In this document: positions 8,104 through 17,861 of the stretch, in pieces | Position numbering within the stretch: the stretch's first letter is position 1 | Layout of the letters: each line of letters opens with the position of its first letter | NCBI RefSeq assembly: GCF_000390185.1 | Contig: NZ_AQHR01000085.1 | Location: 310,001 to 374,000, forward strand | Source: Lunatimonas lonarensis | GTDB lineage: Bacteria; Bacteroidota; Bacteroidia; Cytophagales; Cyclobacteriaceae | Direction of reading: 5' to 3' | DNA length: 64,000 nucleotides | Position numbers and translations under genes: made by a program | Notes under the pieces: model-generated | What the model saw: only the letters and a program-made list of their open reading frames with translations | Database searches by the model: none | What the model was told of the DNA's origin: nothing

Positions 8104-9444
8104 TTAACTAAATTCAACATTATTCTTCAATTTCACCTTGCTTGGTTTCTCAACTTCTTTTTCTTCATTTTTCTGGAAAACTTCATCCAACCAATCAAAA
8201 ACTGTATGGCGTATCAGCGTAACATTGGGTAGCATGTTTTTGCCTGAGGCGCCTTGATCACCTTTACCGATCACCAAATCCACTTTAGGGTTTTTGATCT
8301 TTTGCATGGCATCTGCTATAAATCCATGGGTAGCCGAGTAAGCCAACTCATCTTCACCTACCAATAAAAGACTGGGGCAATCAATATCCGAAGGGTCTAC
8401 GGTAAATTTCTTACAGGCATCCAACCATTCCTGAATCGTATTTACCTGCCATCTCCATTTGTAAATGTCCATGAAATTAAACAGACCGGCCAACCAGGAA
8501 CCAAATAGCCTGGTAATCAATTTAAATAGGGGGAAGTTTTCATATTTGGCCAAAACCTTCAGCTCCTTTGCCTGCACCAAATACTCATATTGGTTCAAAA
8601 TGATGCTGTTTGCAATCATTGCTTTGATACGCTTATCATGGGCTGCTGCCCTGGCTACCGTATAACCTCCCAAACTTGGGCCAAAGACTGCCAATTTATC
8701 CATATCCACATCAGGCCGGCTTTCTAAGTAATCAATCACTTTACTGACGGGCTTTTCCATGGTAGGCTCCATTTTCATTCCTTGAATGGCTGTATTGCCC
8801 ATCCCGGGAAGGTCTACCGTGATGACATTGTAACCACGCTCCTGATCTCCAATCCCAAAAAGGAAACACATGTCCTCACTAAAGGACTCTCCTCCTCCTA
8901 CATTGTAAATGGTAGGCCTTTTGACATTGCTGTTGTCAGGTTTCATAAAATAACCCTTCAACTTCTTTCCTTCGAAATCAATTTCAATGGGTTCTATAGG
9001 AGGGTTGAATAAGGCAGCAGCCTTTCTGAAATTTGCGACTGCATGGTCCAGAATCTCACTATAACGCTTGGTTTCTTTGACAGGACTAAGGTTAAACAGG
9101 GCGGCCCTGTTGAGGTAATACACCCTTAGGAAAGTTTCTCTGGCAGTGATAAAATGTCCACGGGAGAAGCTTCTTTCTGCATCCTTTTCTGCGAGGTCTG
9201 CCACTTTGGTCAGTTCCCGTACCCAAGCTTCCGTGTCGTATTGATTGACATTACTGACGGCAGCAAATGCTTCACCTACATCCGCCCCTCCTCTTGCACC
9301 AAAAGCAAGTAGGTAAGAAAAGTAGGCATCTACAATCGGATTTTTGTAGTAGAACTTCATCCTCCCGACCAAAGGTTTATTGTGTTTGGGCACCGCTGGA
9401 GTGGTACTTTTTACTGTCGGGTTGTTTATCGTTTGCGCTTTCAT
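8104..9444 (-). CDS. FrsA/DHPN-hydrolase-like alpha/beta hydrolase, possibly lacking the catalytic His
   Basis: 446 residues with the two-part build of the FrsA-like/2,6-dihydropseudooxynicotine hydrolase group: an alpha-helical N-terminal half (roughly 30-160), then the hydrolase core from about 170. The nucleophile elbow is FGPSLGGY and the acid is in VGEDELAYS. In relatives the catalytic His sits in a GAxxHCQ-like motif about 15 residues before FDWLDEVL; here that segment reads GASGKNML before RHTVFDWLDEVF, so the usual His seems to be Lys. It has its own upstream region (9445-9591), and the AraC-type regulator gene next door may control it. Confidence 0.75.
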   Translation of the reverse strand: MKAQTINNPTVKSTTPAVPKHNKPLVGRMKFYYKNPIVDAYFSYLLAFGARGGADVGEAFAAVSNVNQYDTEAWVRELTKVADLAEKDAERSFSRGHFITARETFLRVYYLNRAALFNLSPVKETKRYSEILDHAVANFRKAAALFNPPIEPIEIDFEGKKLKGYFMKPDNSNVKRPTIYNVGGGESFSEDMCFLFGIGDQERGYNVITVDLPGMGNTAIQGMKMEPTMEKPVSKVIDYLESRPDVDMDKLAVFGPSLGGYTVARAAAHDKRIKAMIANSIILNQYEYLVQAKELKVLAKYENFPLFKLITRLFGSWLAGLFNFMDIYKWRWQVNTIQEWLDACKKFTVDPSDIDCPSLLLVGEDELAYSATHGFIADAMQKIKNPKVDLVIGKGDQGASGKNMLPNVTLIRHTVFDWLDEVFQKNEEKEVEKPSKVKLKNNVEFS

Positions 9445-9591
9445 CGTAGTGGGGTTTAAGTGCTCAACTCATTGATTTACTGTAAATTTCAATAAATACA
9501 GCTACATTTAATGGGAAAAATTGGGTTGGATTTTGGTAAAAAATCAGGTAGGGTTAACCTTATGTTGAGGTAAAAAAATACAGGAAGATCG

Positions 9592-10500
9592 CTACCCTTC
9601 TTTTTTCAAGGTTTTCCGAAAAGCTGCAGGGGTTAGCCCGCTCATTTTTTTGAAGAATTTGACAAAATGGCTGTAATCATCAAAACTCAATTTCCAAGCA
9701 AGCTCTTTAATGCCCATGTCTGTGGAAGACAACAGGGTTTTGGCATGTAAATAGGTGATTTCATTGATGATGTTTTTGGGTGTGGTCTGAAAAACCTTTT
9801 TAACAGCGTCTGACAAGTAGGCTGGACTGATTTCCAAAAGTGTGGCATAGAAAGCTACTGATCGATCCTGTAGGAAGTGTTCCAAGACTAATCCTTTAAA
9901 CTTAGTGGCTATCCTTTGGTACTGAAGCGCTACAAATCTTCCATCACTTTTTACCTTTGTAACAATGCGATTGATATATACAATCATGACCTGTAACAGG
10001 TTTCGGATCACAAGGATGTTTTCTTCTTCCAATTCCTCTTGTTCCTGCAACATCACTTCGAAAAACTGACTGAGCAGCTTATATTCCTTTTTGCTAAGCG
10101 GGACTACCAAAGGTTGTACACTATGGAGAAATCCAAAGCTGTTCATTTGCTGTGGCATACTTTCCAAGTTTAGGAAAGATTCCTTGAAATTGGCCACATA
10201 GCCGTCCCAATTACCCGTTTTCTCCCAGGACAAAATCTGTCCGGGTAGGTAAATGACCATGGTATATTCGTCAATTTCTTCACGGATATCAAAAACCCCC
10301 ACCGCTGCTTTCAGGTCACTGCCAATGGCTACCTGGAAGTAGGTTATACTGAATGGTCCCATGCTAGGTACCAGCGTTTCGCCAAGATCATAAAACCTCA
10401 GGACATTAAATTCTTGATGTTTTGACCTCAGAGGAGTGTTAGCTGCGGCATAGTAGTCGTTAAACTCTTTATAGGTCGGTATTTGCTGCTCCTCCCTCAT
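9592..10500 (-). CDS. AraC family transcriptional regulator
   Basis: 302 residues. The C-terminal 100 residues form the double helix-turn-helix of AraC proteins: ATLLEISPAYLSDAVKKVF for the first and IKELAWKLSFDDYSHFVKFF for the second, ending with the signature SGLTPAAFRK. The N-terminal part is a cupin-like sensor with no known ligand. The gene starts one base after the stop of the serine hydrolase gene, so both are on one transcript; targets are probably the adjacent hydrolase genes. Confidence 0.9.
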   Translation of the reverse strand: MREEQQIPTYKEFNDYYAAANTPLRSKHQEFNVLRFYDLGETLVPSMGPFSITYFQVAIGSDLKAAVGVFDIREEIDEYTMVIYLPGQILSWEKTGNWDGYVANFKESFLNLESMPQQMNSFGFLHSVQPLVVPLSKKEYKLLSQFFEVMLQEQEELEEENILVIRNLLQVMIVYINRIVTKVKSDGRFVALQYQRIATKFKGLVLEHFLQDRSVAFYATLLEISPAYLSDAVKKVFQTTPKNIINEITYLHAKTLLSSTDMGIKELAWKLSFDDYSHFVKFFKKMSGLTPAAFRKTLKKEG

Positions 10501-10501
10501 T

Positions 10502-11563
10502 TCAAAGCATACTTTTGATGGTTTTAATCAGCAATCCCGTTGCCCTTCTATGGCCTTTCCCATTGGTCTGATTGGTAGCCCCACAGAAATACAAATCCGT
10601 TTTAGGGCTGTAAAAAGCAAAAGTGCCTGTCTGTCCCCAGAATCCAAGGATCTCACCGGGATATTTGAAAGGGAACATAATTCTTGGAATCCACAATTTT
10701 TCGAGTCCAATCCCAAATTGGAAAAGTCCGGGAGGGGGAAAAATCATTCTCCATTGCTTTAGGGATTCAATTTTTTCTTTGGGGAAAAATATCCCTTCGA
10801 AAAAAGCTTTCAGAAAAACCATCACCTCATCTACGGTAGATACAATTCCCCCCTCTGGCCCAATAGAGGCCATGTAATTGGGCAGCCACAATTTTTTGGA
10901 ACCATAATGAAAAGGAGCGGGAAGGTCATCCGATGTGTCTTGGTACACATAGGTGTTTTTCAGCCCCAAGGGATCGAAGATATACGTCTTCATGATGGCT
11001 GGAATGGATAGCCCTGAAACCTCCTCAATGATTTTTCCCAAAAGCTGGTAATTCGAATCGGAGTAAGCTGCATTCGACCCCGGCTTGAATTTGGGTTTCA
11101 ATCCTTTGATAAGTCCAATGGTCCTTTCCAGTGGCCAGGCTTCATCCTTCCCTTCCAGCAAATCATCCGCTACCGTCCGCCCATTTTCCTGTTTGTGAAA
11201 AAAATAATCCGGTATGCCAGAGGTGTTGGTAATCAAATGCTTGATGGTCAATTGATCCGAGTAATCCACACCTTTGAAAACATGAAGTGCAGAGCAGAAA
11301 TCACTCGGCAAATAGTTACTAATTTTATCCTCTAGGCTTAGCTTTCCCTCATCTATCAGCTTCATTACAAGCACTGTGATATACATTTTGGTCACAGAAG
11401 CAATAAAATACTTGTCTTCAACTTGCATGCTACCGGCAGCACCCGACCAGGATAAGGAAGCATCTCCATTTTCCACTTTCATGGCCACACTAAAAATGGA
11501 CTTATTGTCTACCATTTTTTCCAGGGAGGTTTGGAACTGGATTGGGTCAAACTTCTTATTCAT
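10502..11563 (-). CDS. serine hydrolase, beta-lactamase/class C-PBP family
   Basis: 353 residues of the beta-lactamase-related (AmpC/EstB-like) fold. SVTK at about 56-59 gives the nucleophile Ser and its Lys; YSD at about 167-169 is the Tyr-x-Asn/Asp motif within YSDSNYQLLGKIIE; GQTGTF near the end matches the KTG-like box. No signal peptide is seen, so an intracellular esterase or peptidase is more likely than an antibiotic-inactivating enzyme. Co-transcribed with the AraC regulator that follows and divergent from the rhamnosidase gene. Confidence 0.85.
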   Translation of the reverse strand: MNKKFDPIQFQTSLEKMVDNKSIFSVAMKVENGDASLSWSGAAGSMQVEDKYFIASVTKMYITVLVMKLIDEGKLSLEDKISNYLPSDFCSALHVFKGVDYSDQLTIKHLITNTSGIPDYFFHKQENGRTVADDLLEGKDEAWPLERTIGLIKGLKPKFKPGSNAAYSDSNYQLLGKIIEEVSGLSIPAIMKTYIFDPLGLKNTYVYQDTSDDLPAPFHYGSKKLWLPNYMASIGPEGGIVSTVDEVMVFLKAFFEGIFFPKEKIESLKQWRMIFPPPGLFQFGIGLEKLWIPRIMFPFKYPGEILGFWGQTGTFAFYSPKTDLYFCGATNQTNGKGHRRATGLLIKTIKSML

Positions 11564-11829
11564 GTATACCTATTTATTTTTCAGCCGTCATAATTTGTCG
11601 CGGTTCATCGGGATATTCCTGCCAGAAGACACCAATGGTACGGAGATTATAAACACCAAATCGGTAGATTCGTGAAATCATAAACCTCTTGTGTTCAATA
11701 ATTTAAAAAAAGACACCTAAATCAGTCCAAAAAAACCCGACCAGCAGGAGTCAAACCTAGAATTCCAACACCTTAAACTATTTCCCAAGATAGAATATTT
11801 CTCCAATTAACTTGTAAATTAAGCTCCTA

Positions 11830-14514
11830 ATGAGCGATCAATACCAAAATACCCAAAGCAGGCGCGCGTTTATCCGCTATCTATCCGCTACCGGGGCTGT
11901 ATCCTTGATGCCGTTTTCGTTTGCCAACGCCGAACCGATTGGGCAGGTGAATGCAAGTAAGTGTTCGCAGACCCCAATTTCCGTTTTTCCATGGCCAAAA
12001 CGGAAAGAGCTTGACCTTTCTCCAGCTTTGTGGATCTGGTACCCAGCAGAGCGCATTCTTCCCAATTCCTTTTTTCACTTCAGAAGGGTTCTTCGGGTGG
12101 AAAAACCCGTTAAATCGGCCATCGGATGGATACAGGGAGAAAGCAGGTATCTGCTTTTTCTAAACGGCAGAAGGATTCAGTTTGGACCGGGGCCGTCGGA
12201 TCCGCGGTTTTCAGAAGCCGATCCGATAGATTTTTCCACTGAACTGAAACTGGGCGAAAATATCATTGCCTCCACCTTGGTATATTTTGGATTCGGTGAT
12301 GGGACTTGGCCTGCGGGCAAGGCGGGCTTTATCTTTAAACTGGAGCTGGAATTCGAGGACGGAGAAAAAACGTCGGTGGTCAGTGATGGACAGTGGTCGG
12401 TGCAGCAAGCGAAAAGTTGGCCCGCTGGAAAGTACAAACGTTGGTACCTACGTGCCTTACAGGAAGAGTTCGACAACAGGCTTTATCCCGTCGGCTGGAA
12501 GGAGCAAGGCTTCGTAGAAGACGCCTCCTGGATGAAGGCCAAGGTCTTTTCCAAAGCCGCCCACATGACAGCGCTGAGCTCTTCTATCCCAGATTATCTT
12601 TACGATAGCGGCGGAAACCTTCAAACCCAATTGAGAAAACGGTCCGTTCCGCCGATTCTTGAAAGGCATCTCACCGACCTGAGATTAAAAGAGGCCCACA
12701 CCATCCGATGGAAAACATCGGTGGAAGAATACTTTGATTTCAAAACAGACCACGCTTTTGAGCCTGGCGAGGTGATAGGCGGGTTTTCCGAGAATGGAAA
12801 AACCTGGGTTTTTGATTCGCCGAAGGCATCAAACGAAGGGTTGGTACTCGCCTTTGAATGGGAAGAACAGGCGATTGGTTGGCCCTATTTCACGATAGAT
12901 TGTAGCGAAGGTACAACAGTGGAGCTAATGGTGCAGCAGGCCCATGCGTTGCATCGTCAGGGTGGACCTGCCCTTATCAATAACCATTTCAACTCGTGGA
13001 CACGGTTTATATGCAAAGAGGGTGAGAATCGCCTGATTACCTTCGATTACGAAAGCGTCAAATGGATTCAACTACATATTCATAAAGCAAAAGGCGCCAT
13101 CAAAGTCAGTGAGGTTGGCTTACTCCGGCGGCTGTATGACTTTCCGGCGCAGCCACAGGTAGGAACCTCTGACGAGGGGTTCAACAAACTATTGAAGGCC
13201 TGTATCAATACCGTTTGGAACAACAGCCATGAGACAATCGTGGATTGCGTAGGTAGGGAACGGCAACAATACAGCGGGGATATTGGGCATATGTTGCATG
13301 CGTTGCATGTGGGATTTGGAGAAACCAGGTTGCCGGCCCGATTTGTGGATACCTACAGCCAGGGAATGACCTTGGACGGGTTCTTTATGGACAGCTGGCC
13401 GGCTTACGACCGGCTAAACCGCTTGGCCCAGCGGCAATTGGATCTTACCCCCTGGGGAGTCTTATTGGATCACAGTGTGGGTTTTTGTTTTGATTGTTGG
13501 CACCATTACCTCTATACCGGAAATAAATCCGATCTGGAGGAAGCCTTCCCCCGGCTGCTGCGGTTTTATGCCTTTATCAAAAATGCAATCGTAAGAGACG
13601 GCTTGCTTCCGGTAGAAAACCTGGGCGTAAACGCTGTCTGGATGGATACCGACTCCTACAAGGTGGTGAGGGACAAAAAGTGCGCATATAACCTGTACGT
13701 TGCCTCCATGTTAAAATGTGCGCTAAGTAAGCTGGCAGGGCACTTCGGAGACAAAAACCTGCAAAAAGAAATGCTCGAACTGGCGGATCAATTGGCCAAA
13801 AAAGTGGAGGAAACCTTTTTTATGCCAAGCGAAAACCTTCTGATCGTGAACTTGCCCTGGCTTAAGGAGGATGGGGAAATGAGAACCTGCGAGCGATCCC
13901 TTGCCCATTGGATATTGGGTGGCTTTGCACCCGAAAGAGCCAAAACGGCCGTGTTACATGAGCTGACCCAACCGCCAAAACGATTGGGGAGATGCTATCC
14001 AGCGAACGCCATATGGACATACTGGGCCGTATCCGCCTTGGGAAACACCGAGTTTATTCTGGCTGATTTTGAAAAAAGATGGCTCACCATGCTTTCTGTA
14101 AGGGAAAACAATACCATACAGGAAAACTGGACCGCTTCCAAAGACACCCAAAACCAATTGAGCCATGCCGGCATCGCACCTTTCTTTGCCGCTTACATGT
14201 GTTTTGCCGGTATATCAGTGGTTCATCCAGAAGGAAGTCTTATCCGCATTCGCCCCCAACCCGCATCCTTGGAAAAACTCACCCTTGTATACCATACCCC
14301 CTTTGGCCCCTTGAGCTTTGAGAGCAAAGGGCAAAAGGGAAGGCGGGTAATAAAGCTGTCCATACCCAAGGGGGCTACCGTGCAATTGTTGTTGCCTTCG
14401 CAGGAAAGCATACCCAAGGGCACCGAGAGAGATGAAACCTCTCCCCAAAAAGACCTAACGAGTATCCGACTTTCCGGCGATAAGGTTTGGAGCATCCCAT
14501 TACGGCATGTTTGA
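11830..14514 (+). CDS. GH78-like alpha-L-rhamnosidase, Tat-exported
   Basis: 894 residues. A twin-arginine signal (SRRAFIRYLSATGA) precedes beta-sandwich domains (about 50-450) and an (alpha/alpha)6 catalytic barrel (about 450-800) with a C-terminal beta domain. VDCVGRERQQYSGD is the counterpart of the DCPxRxE(x)WxGD signature of GH78 that carries the general acid Glu. Predicted to release terminal rhamnose in the periplasm or beyond. It stands alone, divergent from the serine hydrolase gene. Rhamnose and apiose both occur in rhamnogalacturonan II, so it could serve the same diet as the apiose operon, but it is far from it. Confidence 0.8.
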   Translation: MSDQYQNTQSRRAFIRYLSATGAVSLMPFSFANAEPIGQVNASKCSQTPISVFPWPKRKELDLSPALWIWYPAERILPNSFFHFRRVLRVEKPVKSAIGWIQGESRYLLFLNGRRIQFGPGPSDPRFSEADPIDFSTELKLGENIIASTLVYFGFGDGTWPAGKAGFIFKLELEFEDGEKTSVVSDGQWSVQQAKSWPAGKYKRWYLRALQEEFDNRLYPVGWKEQGFVEDASWMKAKVFSKAAHMTALSSSIPDYLYDSGGNLQTQLRKRSVPPILERHLTDLRLKEAHTIRWKTSVEEYFDFKTDHAFEPGEVIGGFSENGKTWVFDSPKASNEGLVLAFEWEEQAIGWPYFTIDCSEGTTVELMVQQAHALHRQGGPALINNHFNSWTRFICKEGENRLITFDYESVKWIQLHIHKAKGAIKVSEVGLLRRLYDFPAQPQVGTSDEGFNKLLKACINTVWNNSHETIVDCVGRERQQYSGDIGHMLHALHVGFGETRLPARFVDTYSQGMTLDGFFMDSWPAYDRLNRLAQRQLDLTPWGVLLDHSVGFCFDCWHHYLYTGNKSDLEEAFPRLLRFYAFIKNAIVRDGLLPVENLGVNAVWMDTDSYKVVRDKKCAYNLYVASMLKCALSKLAGHFGDKNLQKEMLELADQLAKKVEETFFMPSENLLIVNLPWLKEDGEMRTCERSLAHWILGGFAPERAKTAVLHELTQPPKRLGRCYPANAIWTYWAVSALGNTEFILADFEKRWLTMLSVRENNTIQENWTASKDTQNQLSHAGIAPFFAAYMCFAGISVVHPEGSLIRIRPQPASLEKLTLVYHTPFGPLSFESKGQKGRRVIKLSIPKGATVQLLLPSQESIPKGTERDETSPQKDLTSIRLSGDKVWSIPLRHV

Positions 14515-14613
14515 CAAGAGCGGAAATGGTATAGCGGGCTTAACGGAGTAAATCTTTCGTATGCCGGAGCTATGCATCATAATCAAAAAAATCCCACTAA
14601 CAAAAAAGCTTCC

Positions 14614-14745
14614 TGAAATCGAGCATGACGTACCCGTCACACAGGGATGCCCCGATAGCTATCCGGTGCTGCCATGCGAGATTCCATCCCGATAAACCGG
14701 GACTAAGTTGTGACCTTTGAAAAACAATTATAGACACATGAAAAA
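14614..14745 (+). repeat. dispersed palindromic repeat, copy 1 (interrupted), with truncated gene start
   Basis: Shares TGAAATCGAGCATGACG at its left end and GCCATGCGAGATTCCATC further right with copies at 55571 and 61782. The two conserved parts are imperfect inverted repeats of each other. This copy contains an extra block around CCGATAGCTATCCGG. It is followed by AACAATTATAGACA then ATGAAA, which is also seen after copy 2; here the open frame closes after 13 codons. The 291 bases 14515-14805 hold nothing else that I recognise. Confidence 0.75.
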
Positions 14746-14805
14746 AACTTTTGTAACCGGAAGAATAAAGGAAACTTGAATGGAAAATTAAACTAGTAAA
14801 CTAAA

Positions 14806-15996
14806 TTATTTCCCATCCGCCAATTCATACAGGACAAAGCTCAGGTAATCTTCCTCGTTGTCGTAATTATCAGGGTGATTGACGGACATGTAGAGGCCTT
14901 CTTTGGCCACAAACACATTTTCCGTCACATAGTTGTACCCGTTAAACCGGGTTTCACCCAAAACGTTAAGATCCCTATCCAAGATCATTATCGAAAAATC
15001 CTTGGCAAACCCTCGAAGCTGTTCCAGTTCCTCTTCATTTTCGATTTCTATCTTTGGAAAACAAAATCGGTAAAAAACTTCTCGGTAGGGATCATAAAGT
15101 AAGGTTCCGTATCTAGGTTCGGTAAACATGTACCGCAAGTATTCGTTCCGTTCGGCAGTCCTCGAAAGCGTGGGAAAGGTTTGCGGGAAGAATTGGCTTT
15201 TTGCCGGATAAGCTTCGAGCGGATCCCCCGCTGAGGACGCTGCATAAAGATTATGGTCCGCAAGAAAAGAATAAACCACCTTGTCCGGCGACGCTGCCAT
15301 ACTATAATAGGGTATCCGTAAGCCATCTGACAGATACCCTTCCGGATATTTATGGGAGGTAAACTCAGTATCTCCCGAGTTCATATCCAGTTCTACACTA
15401 AGAAATTGATTGGAAAGGGCTTTTTCTTCCGTATCTTTTGTACTTCCCGGAACCAACACTTTTGCCAACATTTTGTTCCCACGGATAATTGGGTAGGAAG
15501 TAAAAAAGGACGTGCTGATTTGCGGATCAGAATATCCCTCTGGCGAGGTAAAGGAAATCTTTGAGAGATAGGATTGATCCATATCTGTCAAATAAATAGA
15601 TCCCGGATGCGTGGTAAAAAGGAAGATGCTGTCGGCAGATTGCACGTGAAACCCGAAAACCGTACCCACTCCCTGATTTCCTTCTACATCGAATTTCAAG
15701 GTTTTTGCGAGCTCTTTTCGATCCATATCGTAAACCTGAATTTCATTTCGGGGGGTCTGAATATTGAATAGAAAGGGGCACTCTCCATCCAGGTACCCCA
15801 GTCCATAACTAAAGGTGCCCGTTTGATCATCTATTGGAATACGGAGCTTGTTTTCAGCATTTTGGAGCACTTTTTCCGGAGTAGTCCTATCCAGTACATC
15901 TGACCCACAACCAACGAAAAAAAGGGCTGATGTGATAAACAAGGAAAAAGTAACCCGTAGGTCAATCGATTGATGGAAGAGAGGAAAATGGAACAT
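14806..15996 (-). CDS. DUF4221 family lipoprotein
   Basis: 396 residues from the ATG at 15996; a possible start at 16053 lies inside a hairpin and before the signal, so is disfavoured. The signal ends in a lipobox (SALFFVGCGS), and the rest alternates short beta strands with aspartates, as in beta-propellers. The segment YDPYREVFYRF is shared in pattern with the second DUF4221 protein in this window (55661-56797). DUF4221 proteins are a Bacteroidota family of unknown function, frequent near 6-bladed propeller lipoproteins. Monocistronic by spacing. Confidence 0.75.
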   Translation of the reverse strand: MFHFPLFHQSIDLRVTFSLFITSALFFVGCGSDVLDRTTPEKVLQNAENKLRIPIDDQTGTFSYGLGYLDGECPFLFNIQTPRNEIQVYDMDRKELAKTLKFDVEGNQGVGTVFGFHVQSADSIFLFTTHPGSIYLTDMDQSYLSKISFTSPEGYSDPQISTSFFTSYPIIRGNKMLAKVLVPGSTKDTEEKALSNQFLSVELDMNSGDTEFTSHKYPEGYLSDGLRIPYYSMAASPDKVVYSFLADHNLYAASSAGDPLEAYPAKSQFFPQTFPTLSRTAERNEYLRYMFTEPRYGTLLYDPYREVFYRFCFPKIEIENEEELEQLRGFAKDFSIMILDRDLNVLGETRFNGYNYVTENVFVAKEGLYMSVNHPDNYDNEEDYLSFVLYELADGK

Positions 15997-16323
15997 GGCT
16001 GACACGGTAGCTTTAGGGGTAAAACACTGGTTTCCTGATAAGCAGGTAGGCAAAAGACTGTATGCCTACCTGCTAATTAGGCTTATCAAATAAAGGTAGT
16101 GTATGGGAAATTAACATCCTAAAAAATTAAGAATAAACAGAGCAGACCAACCTTCGAACCGCTTCCCTCCTACCTGCCTGGATATAGAATCCCCTACACC
16201 CTCCTTTTTTTCTAACCTCATTTGCATTCGTAACACCTTCTTAGCCATTTACATTGGCTCCCTAAAGAACCTATTACGAAACAAATGCTGGCCACTCCTT
16301 GCGCCAAGGAGCGACGCAGGGCA
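15997..16323. other. 327-base non-coding region between two minus-strand genes
   Basis: Apart from the 12-bp inverted repeat at 16041-16074 there is a second small hairpin near the other end, CTCCTTG and CAAGGAG at 16295-16311 with a 3-base loop, close behind the stop of the outer-membrane protein gene and possibly its terminator. No coding sequence is convincing here. Confidence 0.5.
16041..16074. promoter_or_regulatory. perfect 12-bp inverted repeat in the leader of the DUF4221 gene
   Basis: AGCAGGTAGGCA and TGCCTACCTGCT are perfect inverted arms with a 10-base loop. It lies 45 bases upstream of the DUF4221 start and 250 bases past the end of the outer-membrane protein gene. No T-run follows on either strand, so operator, attenuator or insertion element all remain possible. 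Confidence 0.65.
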
Positions 16324-17829
16324 TCAGAAAATATGGTTAAATCCGAAGAAGAACTGTCCACCCTCCCTGCTTTGGGCATAATCCAATCGCAAGATCGTGG
16401 ATTGGTTCCATGCGATTCTGCCGCCTATGCCCGGGGCCCCGCGAAAATTATTCAATTGGACATCGCTTATTCCTTCCCAGACTGTCCCAAAGTCATAAAA
16501 TGGAGTCACTCCTAGGGCAAAGTGCTGGTTGAGTGCGTTGAAGTCGAACAACCTAGCCCTCATCTCCAGATTTACCAAGCCAACTGTTGGCGCCAAAAAC
16601 CTGGCCTCCCGGTAGCCTCTAAGGGAACGTCCTCCGCCCAACACGAGAATGCCCCCCGCCTCGGCCTGGGAAGAAAGGTCCCACATCTCTATAAAGTTGA
16701 TATTGGGTCCAAAAATATGTCCAAAGGCTGCCAACCCGGCAAAGGTCAGTCTATTTCGGTCATCCTTCCACCGGTGAAAGGTGTGGATAAATTGTCCTTG
16801 GACCATAAATTTGTTGAAGTTGAAATCGGAGCCAAGCCAAGGAGCGGAATACTCGTGCGAATACTGGAGAAAGACCCCTTTTGATGGATCCGGTTCGAGG
16901 TCTCTCGTGTCGTAAATCAATGCGGCAGCCAACATAGAGGTAAATTTAAACTGGTCAGAAAACCCGGACAGATTAAACCGGTCCCAAGTTCCATCGTTCA
17001 ACTGCTTGTTTACCAAGGTTTGGCGTTGCTCGGCCTCCACGGCTGTTCCATTCGGTAAAAACGCCTCCTCTGCGATTCGTCCGGTATAATCCTCAAAAGC
17101 GGTAAAAAGTGCCTCATAGCCAAACATCAAACGGAGTTTTCCGCCCATTTCCACCCGCTCACCCAGTGCGTTGAACAGCAACTCCCGTTGGATGAATTGA
17201 TTGTAGTGGGTATCGGTCGTCAAACGGCCTCCATTTCCAGGAACCGCCAGCTTCAGGTTTTCCTCGTAGTCATTGACGCGGTTAAATTGCCGATCGCCGG
17301 TCTCAGCACCGGTAGATTTGTCCTGAAAGCTTAGGCGATCCAAAGACTGTCTACCTATTCCCCAGTATTGCGCGTTGGGATCTTCCCAAACCACCGCGTC
17401 GGCCCGCAACCGCCATTTGGAATTAAAAATATAAGGAACGTCCAAATTTACAGCCGCCTTTACCCGACCATTTTCGAAAACAAAGAACTCGGTATTGATA
17501 CTATAGCGATACGGTGTATAGTAGAAAAAGGGATCCTCTTTAGTCTTGTTTTGGAAGAAAAAAACATTCCCCCCTACACCGAATCCCCGAATTGGGTCAA
17601 ACTCAAACCTTGGAAGTCCGGTCACAAAGAAACCTTCTTTCTTGTTTAGGATGTCCTCTTTGGATAGCCGCTTTTCCTCCGACAGCTCAAAGGGTAAGCT
17701 AATGGTATCCAGAATCGCCAGCCGATCACTGTTTTTGTGGGCCTCCAGCGATTTGGATCGTACCGAGGTTTGCTGTGCCATGACAGGAACAAGTAGAAGC
17801 AGTAATGCGAACGATAGTACAGTTTTCAT
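16324..17829 (-). CDS. BamA/TamA-type (Omp85 superfamily) outer-membrane protein, DUF5982-like N-terminus
   Basis: 501 residues with a cleavable signal (MKTVLSFALLLLLVPVMAQ). There are no POTRA domains; a short N-terminal region including KEGFFVTGLPRFEFDPIRGFG is followed by a long barrel. The motif RSLRGYREARF near 415 corresponds to the conserved loop 6 RGY motif of Omp85 barrels, and the chain ends in a terminal Phe (GFNHIF). Proteins of this type are annotated as surface antigen-like; whether they insert proteins or transport something is not known. It sits downstream of the mgtE gene but is separated by 32 bases and may share its transcript. Confidence 0.8.
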   Translation of the reverse strand: MKTVLSFALLLLLVPVMAQQTSVRSKSLEAHKNSDRLAILDTISLPFELSEEKRLSKEDILNKKEGFFVTGLPRFEFDPIRGFGVGGNVFFFQNKTKEDPFFYYTPYRYSINTEFFVFENGRVKAAVNLDVPYIFNSKWRLRADAVVWEDPNAQYWGIGRQSLDRLSFQDKSTGAETGDRQFNRVNDYEENLKLAVPGNGGRLTTDTHYNQFIQRELLFNALGERVEMGGKLRLMFGYEALFTAFEDYTGRIAEEAFLPNGTAVEAEQRQTLVNKQLNDGTWDRFNLSGFSDQFKFTSMLAAALIYDTRDLEPDPSKGVFLQYSHEYSAPWLGSDFNFNKFMVQGQFIHTFHRWKDDRNRLTFAGLAAFGHIFGPNINFIEMWDLSSQAEAGGILVLGGGRSLRGYREARFLAPTVGLVNLEMRARLFDFNALNQHFALGVTPFYDFGTVWEGISDVQLNNFRGAPGIGGRIAWNQSTILRLDYAQSREGGQFFFGFNHIF

Positions 17830-17861
17830 GATAATAATCGTTATTTAATAGATGGTTTAGG

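Noticed and set aside
10502-11563. Beta-lactamase conferring antibiotic resistance
   Set aside because: No signal peptide, and the class C-like motifs are shared with esterases and peptidases; resistance cannot be claimed.
16285-16515. 76-codon frame overlapping the end of the Omp85-like gene
   Set aside because: Antisense to a conserved barrel C-terminus with no supporting motif.
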